The translations under genes were made by a program, and so were the position numbers. The notes under the pieces were generated by a model. It did not search any database and had not been told where the DNA came from. It was given only the letters and a program-made list of their open reading frames with translations. DNA of 46,854 nt from CAZSWR01 sp964610885 (GTDB lineage Bacteria > Bacteroidota > Ignavibacteria > Kapaibacteriales > UBA2268). Positions 42,337 through 46,854 of this stretch are shown one piece after another (the first letter of the stretch is position 1; each line of letters starts with the position of its first letter). Where the stretch lies: the NCBI GenBank assembly GCA_964610885.1, contig CAZSWR010000016.1, forward strand, positions 1 to 46,854. Reading direction: 5' to 3'.

Positions 42337-45233
42337 TAATGCGCCTCTAACCAATTCTTGCCGATGCCGATTTCGGCCACAACTGGCACTTCGCCGAGCG
42401 TCATGGCCAGTTCCATCTCGCGTTTGACGATTGTTTTAATGTCCTCTATTTCTTCGGGATGCACGTCCAGCACCAACTCATCGTGCACTTGGAGCACTAA
42501 TTTCGAGCGGAATTTCCCGGCGTTTAGCGCCGAATGCACGCGAATCATTGCGATCTTCATCATGTCGCTTGCCGTGCCCTGAATGGGCATATTGATGGCG
42601 GCGCGTTCGTCGGCAGCGCGCAGGTTCTGGTTCTTGGCGTTAATATTGGCGAAATACCTACGGCGGCCGCAGAGAGTCGTTGCGTATCCCAGGCGGCGTG
42701 TACTGTCGATTGTTTCGTCAATATAGCGCCGGATTCCCGGATATTTCTCGAAATAGTTTTTAATTATCTCGCTCGAATCGGTTCGCGAAATGCCCAACCT
42801 CTGGGCCAGACCAAAGGCTCCCAACCCATACATAATACCGAAGTTCACCGTCTTGGCCGTGCGGCGCATTTCGCTCGTAACGTCCTGAATTGATGCACCA
42901 TATAGAACGGACGCAGTGGCGGAGTGCACGTCCAATCCCTCGCGGAACGCTGCCACCAAGTGCTCATCCTTCGAGTAATAAGCCATGATACGCAATTCGA
43001 CTTGCGAATAATCGGCAGAAATCAGCTCCCAGCCCTCTCGCGGGATGAATGCCTTCCGAATCTCGCGGCCGATGTCCGTCCTGATCGGTATGTTCTGAAG
43101 GTTCGGCGCGGTGGACGAAAGCCGGCCGGTCGATGCAATTGTTTGATTGAAAGTCGTATGGAGCCGGCCTGTCTTTGGATTGATCAGCTTCGGCAGAGCC
43201 GACGAATACGTGGATTTGATTTTGACCAAAGAACGGTATTCCAATATGTGGTTGGCAATCGGGTACGACGGCGCGAGCTGCTCCAGCACGGTTACGTCTG
43301 TGCTGTAGCCGGTCTTGTTCGATTTCACCGAAGGTATCATCAGTTTCTCGAACAGAATGGCGCCGAGCTGTTTCGGGGAATCAATATTGAATTCCTCGCC
43401 CGCCTCGGCGAATATGTTTGAGCGAATGTCGATCAGTTGCTCATCGATTTTCTTTGTCAAATCGTCCAAAACTGGTACGTTCAACGATACGCCTTCGGTT
43501 TCCATATCCACGAGCACCTCGACGAGTGGGAACTCCACATCGCTTGCCAGCCCCGCCAGGTTTTCTTTCTCGATTTCCGCCGCGAGCACGTTCCGCAGCT
43601 TCAACGTTACGTCTGCGTCCTCGGCAGCATAGTCCGAGATGGTTGCCGGGTCTAAATCCTTCATCGAGATTTGCTTGGATATCTTTTCGCCGATTAGCGA
43701 GCTGATCGGAATCGGGATGTACGAGAGCCATTTCTGGGCGAGCGCGTCCATGTTATGCTGCAAGTCAGGATTCAGCAAATAAGAAGCTATCATCGAATCG
43801 AACACAATCGGCCGGACAATCACGCCGAATCGCCTCAGTATGAAAGCATCGAATTTGATGTTTTGGCCGCATTTCGGGACAAGTGCCGAGCCGAGCAAGT
43901 CTTTCAATTTATCATAAACGCGGTTGCCCAGGGCGAATATCCAGTATTGCCCATTTTTGCCGTCGGCGTTTGCTTTCGGGGCCACCAATGCGGCGACCGG
44001 CGCGAAAAGGTCGAGCTGCTCCGGCTCAGTGGCGCCTGTTCCATCGGAAAATGAAGCAGTATCCGTCGGCACGTAGAAAGCGCGGCCCTCCCGTGCGCAA
44101 AGCGAAATGCCCACCACGTCGCAGTTTTCGCGGTCGAGGGACGATGTTTCTATATCGACTGAAAGAATCTCGGCGCCGGACAATTCGGCAATCATCGAAT
44201 CGAACTTGGCCATCGAGTCCACGAAAATATATTCCTTATCGATGTCGCCAATCCTCGAGTAATTCTTCTCGGGCGCATCTTGCATGGTGGCCGGATCCGA
44301 GGCGGGTTCGGCGACGTGGCTTGCGGCCGCTGGCACAGTTTCGGTCTGGAACAGTTGGCGGTTCCGCGAGGCCCATTTCTTGCCGAGTTGGTACAGCCCC
44401 AGCTCCAGGAAGAAGTTATTTAGCTGCTCGAACTGTGGTTGCTGAAGTTTGCATTCCTCGAACTCGATTGGCGGAGTCAGTGTGGTATCGATTGTAACGA
44501 GTTTTTTCGAGAGGAAGGCCAAATCGCGGTTTGCTTCCAATTTGGCGCGGACGGCCTTCGAGGCAATCGAATCGAGCGATTCGTAGATTTTCTCGAGCGT
44601 GCCAAACTGCTGGACAAGTGGAATAGCACTTTTCTCGCCGACGCCTTTGACGCCCGGGACGTTGTCCGACGAATCTCCGATTATTGCCAAAACGTCGATC
44701 ACTTGCTCGGGCGCGACGCCGAATTTGCCGAGTACTTCCGCCGGCGTAACGATGTCGAAATCTCGGCCGGGAGTGCGCGATGGCTTGTAGAGCGAAATTT
44801 TTGAATCTACCAATTGGTAGTAATCTTTGTCCGACGTAACGCAGACCACTTCGCAACCGAGCGCGGCCGTGCGTTTGGCCATTGCGCCGATGACATCGTC
44901 CGCCTCGAAACCGGGCATTTCGGCCCGAGGGATCGAAAGCAAGTCCAGAAGCTCTTTGATGCGCGCCAGCTGCGGCACCAAATCGTCCGGGAAGGCGGCG
45001 CGGTTGGCCTTGTAAGCGTCGTACATTTCGTGGCGGAAGGTTGGGCGTTGCGTGTCGAAGACGACGGCCATGTACTCTGGCTTTTCCTTGTCGATAAGCG
45101 AGGTGATAATATTTGCAAAGCCGAAAACGGCGGAGGTAAGCTCGCCGGAGGCCGAACGCAGGGCCGAAGCGGCCATCGCATGGTAGGCACGGAAGACGAT
45201 GGACATCCCGTCGATAAGGTAGAGTCTGTGCAT
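42336..45233 (-). CDS. polA: DNA polymerase I
   Basis: A 965-residue repair and Okazaki-fragment polymerase. The 5'-3' exonuclease (1-290) has YLIDGMSIVFRAYHAM, GFEADDVIGA, VTSDKDYYQLV and GDSSDNVPGVKGVGEKSA. The 3'-5' proofreading domain (340-550) keeps its metal ligands: D360 and E362 in SVDIETSS, D462 in GQNIKFDAF, and Y535/D539 in YAAEDAD. The polymerase domain has motif A SADYSQVELRI (D741), the O-helix R791-x3-K795-x3-F799 with YGLGAFGLAQ, and motif C VHDELVLDV (D918). All three activities therefore appear intact. A low-complexity linker (298-325) separates the exonuclease domains. Only a weak purine-rich GAGAGA precedes the ATG. Confidence 0.97.
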   Translation of the reverse strand: MHRLYLIDGMSIVFRAYHAMAASALRSASGELTSAVFGFANIITSLIDKEKPEYMAVVFDTQRPTFRHEMYDAYKANRAAFPDDLVPQLARIKELLDLLSIPRAEMPGFEADDVIGAMAKRTAALGCEVVCVTSDKDYYQLVDSKISLYKPSRTPGRDFDIVTPAEVLGKFGVAPEQVIDVLAIIGDSSDNVPGVKGVGEKSAIPLVQQFGTLEKIYESLDSIASKAVRAKLEANRDLAFLSKKLVTIDTTLTPPIEFEECKLQQPQFEQLNNFFLELGLYQLGKKWASRNRQLFQTETVPAAASHVAEPASDPATMQDAPEKNYSRIGDIDKEYIFVDSMAKFDSMIAELSGAEILSVDIETSSLDRENCDVVGISLCAREGRAFYVPTDTASFSDGTGATEPEQLDLFAPVAALVAPKANADGKNGQYWIFALGNRVYDKLKDLLGSALVPKCGQNIKFDAFILRRFGVIVRPIVFDSMIASYLLNPDLQHNMDALAQKWLSYIPIPISSLIGEKISKQISMKDLDPATISDYAAEDADVTLKLRNVLAAEIEKENLAGLASDVEFPLVEVLVDMETEGVSLNVPVLDDLTKKIDEQLIDIRSNIFAEAGEEFNIDSPKQLGAILFEKLMIPSVKSNKTGYSTDVTVLEQLAPSYPIANHILEYRSLVKIKSTYSSALPKLINPKTGRLHTTFNQTIASTGRLSSTAPNLQNIPIRTDIGREIRKAFIPREGWELISADYSQVELRIMAYYSKDEHLVAAFREGLDVHSATASVLYGASIQDVTSEMRRTAKTVNFGIMYGLGAFGLAQRLGISRTDSSEIIKNYFEKYPGIRRYIDETIDSTRRLGYATTLCGRRRYFANINAKNQNLRAADERAAINMPIQGTASDMMKIAMIRVHSALNAGKFRSKLVLQVHDELVLDVHPEEIEDIKTIVKREMELAMTLGEVPVVAEIGIGKNWLEAH

Positions 45234-45704
45234 TTATCTCTCGAATTTTTTTTCAAAATCAACAATTTGCAAATTACAGAATTTCGGCGGAATGCTGAAA
45301 CCGTTTCGCGCAGTTTGAAATAAATAAAAGGTTCTATATCGTTTTAGTAGGTAAGATATTTGAACCGAGATTGTACATTAGAAATTTGACACATATGCTA
45401 TACCCTCATCCCCAGCCCTTCTCCCGACAGGAGAAGGGAGTAAGAAAAGTTTTTATGGAAGTCCCTCGTCGCCCTTTGGGAGAAAGGGATTTAGGGATTG
45501 AGGGTTTTTCTAACGAATAATTTGGGTTGAATCTGAACACCTCCCCTTAGATCCCCTCCTTACCAAGGATGGGAAAGAAAACCATTGCCCAGCAATGGTT
45601 TTCAGGGGTGGTTAGAAATAATTCTCGAGATGAAAATTTCAAGATTTAGCTGCGAATGTTTTATTGGCGTATTAGAATCTTCCCATACAAAGTAATATAG
45701 AGCT
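45234..45704. repeat. Repeat-bearing intergenic region
   Basis: No gene in about 470 bp. 45382-45508 is family C copy 2. 45541-45615 shares CTCCTTACCAAGGATGGGAA with 29210-29233 and holds an 11-bp perfect hairpin (AAAACCATTGC at 45578-45588 with GCAATGGTTTT at 45592-45602). The polA promoter should lie within about 45240-45370. Confidence 0.65.
45382..45508. repeat. Dispersed intergenic element, family C copy 2
   Basis: Matches 16691-16819 over about 127 bp in the same orientation, including AAATTTGAC, ACCCTCATCCCC, the hairpin CTTCTCCCGACAGGAGAAG, TCCCTCGTCGCCCTTTGGG and GGGATTGAGGGTTT. The ends ACCCTCA and TGAGGGT are inverted repeats. No coding capacity. Confidence 0.85.
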
Positions 45705-45740
45705 TATAAAAAACCTCTCGAGCGCGCGGCCTGAGAGGTT
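45705..45740 (-). terminator. Rho-independent terminator of ilvE
   Basis: On the minus strand, AACCTCTC, a GC-rich loop and GAGAGGTT are followed by TTTTTTAT. This is a textbook terminator about 24 bp after the ilvE stop codon. Confidence 0.88.
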
Positions 45741-45763
45741 CGTAGATCAAAAAGATAGTTCGA

Positions 45764-46834
45764 TTAGAGATTAATTGGCATGTTCCAGCCGAATTTATCT
45801 TCGATTTCGCCGTATTGGATGCCTGTGATTGTATCGTAGAGGCGTTGGGAAATCGGTCCGATTTTATTGTCGTTGATGACAATATCTTCGCCTTTGTATT
45901 GCAGCATTCCGACGGGCGAAATAACCGCGGCGGTTCCTGTTCCAAAGACTTCTTGGAGCTTGCCCGTTTTGTATGCATCGAACACTTCGTCGATGGTGAG
46001 CGCTCTTTCGCTAACTTTCATGCCCCAATCGCGAGCCAGGGTGAGCACGCTGTCGCGCGTAACGCCGGCCAGGATCGTGCCCTGCGAGAGCGGAGGAGTG
46101 ATGATTTCGCCATCGATGACGAACATGATATTCATTGCGCCCACTTCGTCCACGAAATCGCGTGTAACGGCGTCCAGCCAGAGTACCTGTGCGAAGCCGT
46201 CTTCTTTGGCCTTTTTGGCTGCGTAGAGCGAGGCTGCATAGTTGGCGGCAGTTTTGGCAGAGCCGAGGCCACCGCGGACCGCGCGGACATATTCGTCGGC
46301 AACTTTGATTTTCACTGGAGAAAGTCCTTCGGCATAGTACGAGGCAACTGGCGAGCAGATGATGATGAACCTATAGGAATCGGAAGCGTGGACGCCGAGG
46401 AAATTCCCGGAGCCATAGGAAACGGGGCGCAGGTAAAGCGATTGGCCGCGTTCCTTGGGGATCCATGCTTGTTCCATTTTCACGATTGCTTGCAGAGCTT
46501 CGAGGAAATCTTTCTCGTCGAATTCGGGGATGCAAAGCCTTTCTGCCGAATGGTTCATACGGCGTGCATTCATTTCGGGGCGGAATACGTTCACGCCGCC
46601 GGATTTGGTGCGGAATGCTTTCAGGCCCTCGAAGATCGATTGCCCGTAGTGAAGCGTGCAGAGTGTCGGTTCGACTTCCATTGGCCCGTAGGGTACGATT
46701 CGGTGGTCGTTCCATTTTCCATTATGATGATCGGCCATGAACACATGGTCAGAGAAATACACGCCAAAGCGCAGGTCATTCCAATTTACGGAATTGATTT
46801 TTGAGTTCGTATTTTTTTGAATTTTGATATCCAT
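45764..46834 (-). CDS. ilvE: Branched-chain amino-acid aminotransferase
   Basis: A 356-residue PLP-dependent class IV aminotransferase that interconverts Leu, Ile and Val with their 2-keto acids using glutamate/2-oxoglutarate. Seen: LHYGQSIFEGLKAFR (61-75), the substrate-loop region YLRPVSYGSG, the PLP-binding lysine K194 in GSAKTAANYAAS, EVGAMNIMFV (230-239), and GTILAGVTRDSVL followed by EVFGTGTAAVISP. The length and order fit the long BCAT-II/eukaryote-like IlvE type common in Bacteroidota. AGGGTG lies seven bases before the ATG. Only 20 bp of upstream sequence remain in the window, so its promoter and any upstream operon partner cannot be judged. Confidence 0.95.
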   Translation of the reverse strand: MDIKIQKNTNSKINSVNWNDLRFGVYFSDHVFMADHHNGKWNDHRIVPYGPMEVEPTLCTLHYGQSIFEGLKAFRTKSGGVNVFRPEMNARRMNHSAERLCIPEFDEKDFLEALQAIVKMEQAWIPKERGQSLYLRPVSYGSGNFLGVHASDSYRFIIICSPVASYYAEGLSPVKIKVADEYVRAVRGGLGSAKTAANYAASLYAAKKAKEDGFAQVLWLDAVTRDFVDEVGAMNIMFVIDGEIITPPLSQGTILAGVTRDSVLTLARDWGMKVSERALTIDEVFDAYKTGKLQEVFGTGTAAVISPVGMLQYKGEDIVINDNKIGPISQRLYDTITGIQYGEIEDKFGWNMPINL

Positions 46835-46854
46835 ATTGCACCCTAATTTATATT

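Overview
The window reads as chromosomal DNA of a Gram-negative bacterium of the Bacteroidota/Chlorobiota (FCB) group. Support comes from several C-terminal type IX secretion (T9SS) sorting domains, choice-of-anchor-D (HASP-like) repeat proteins, an OmpA-type outer-membrane protein, a TonB-dependent receptor, the alternative Bacteroidota-type GlmU, an LPS-type glycosyltransferase and a menaquinone/ubiquinone methyltransferase. The overall look (very long secreted proteins, unlinked housekeeping genes, intergenic gaps full of repeats) would fit a Kapabacteria/Ignavibacteria-like lineage, but I cannot fix the taxon without a search. No rRNA, tRNA, CRISPR array, transposase or phage gene was found.

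Layout. 1-7031: a tandem repeat, a lipoprotein with DUF4397-like repeats and a giant exported beta-helix/propeller protein, both on the minus strand. 7239-10972: a GT-C membrane glycosyltransferase, a GNAT acetyltransferase, an Asp/Glu racemase homologue lacking both catalytic cysteines, and a DinB protein. 11446-24598: four large co-oriented exported proteins. Two are paralogues built as HASP repeats, a cohesin-like domain and a T9SS tail; they flank an OmpA-family protein with two peptidoglycan-binding-like domains. The fourth is a T9SS cargo with fibronectin-like domains. 25005-25697: ubiE/menG. 26618-28999: two AT-rich T9SS cargos. 29471-34576: cupin, GlmU-like, FKBP lipoprotein, heptosyltransferase-type GT9, DNA polymerase III delta-prime, and an orphan HicB-like antitoxin. 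34962-38369: ispF, pyrG and a Lys-rich TPR protein. 39113-41888: a single-pass membrane protein and a TonB-dependent receptor. 42336-46834: polA and ilvE.

Most genes are single units or two-gene sets (pyrG-ispF, glmU-cupin) separated by repeat-rich spacers. The least ordinary content is the T9SS surface-protein cluster and the spacers. The spacers hold at least five recurring families of short elements: two have clear terminal inverted repeats, one pair lies in opposite orientations, and one pair brackets the orphan hicB. They also hold a set of hairpins whose stems share a TACTACCA-like core and sit at gene ends. These families have no transposase here and look like non-autonomous (MITE-like) or REP-like elements. 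They are the best candidates for something undescribed.
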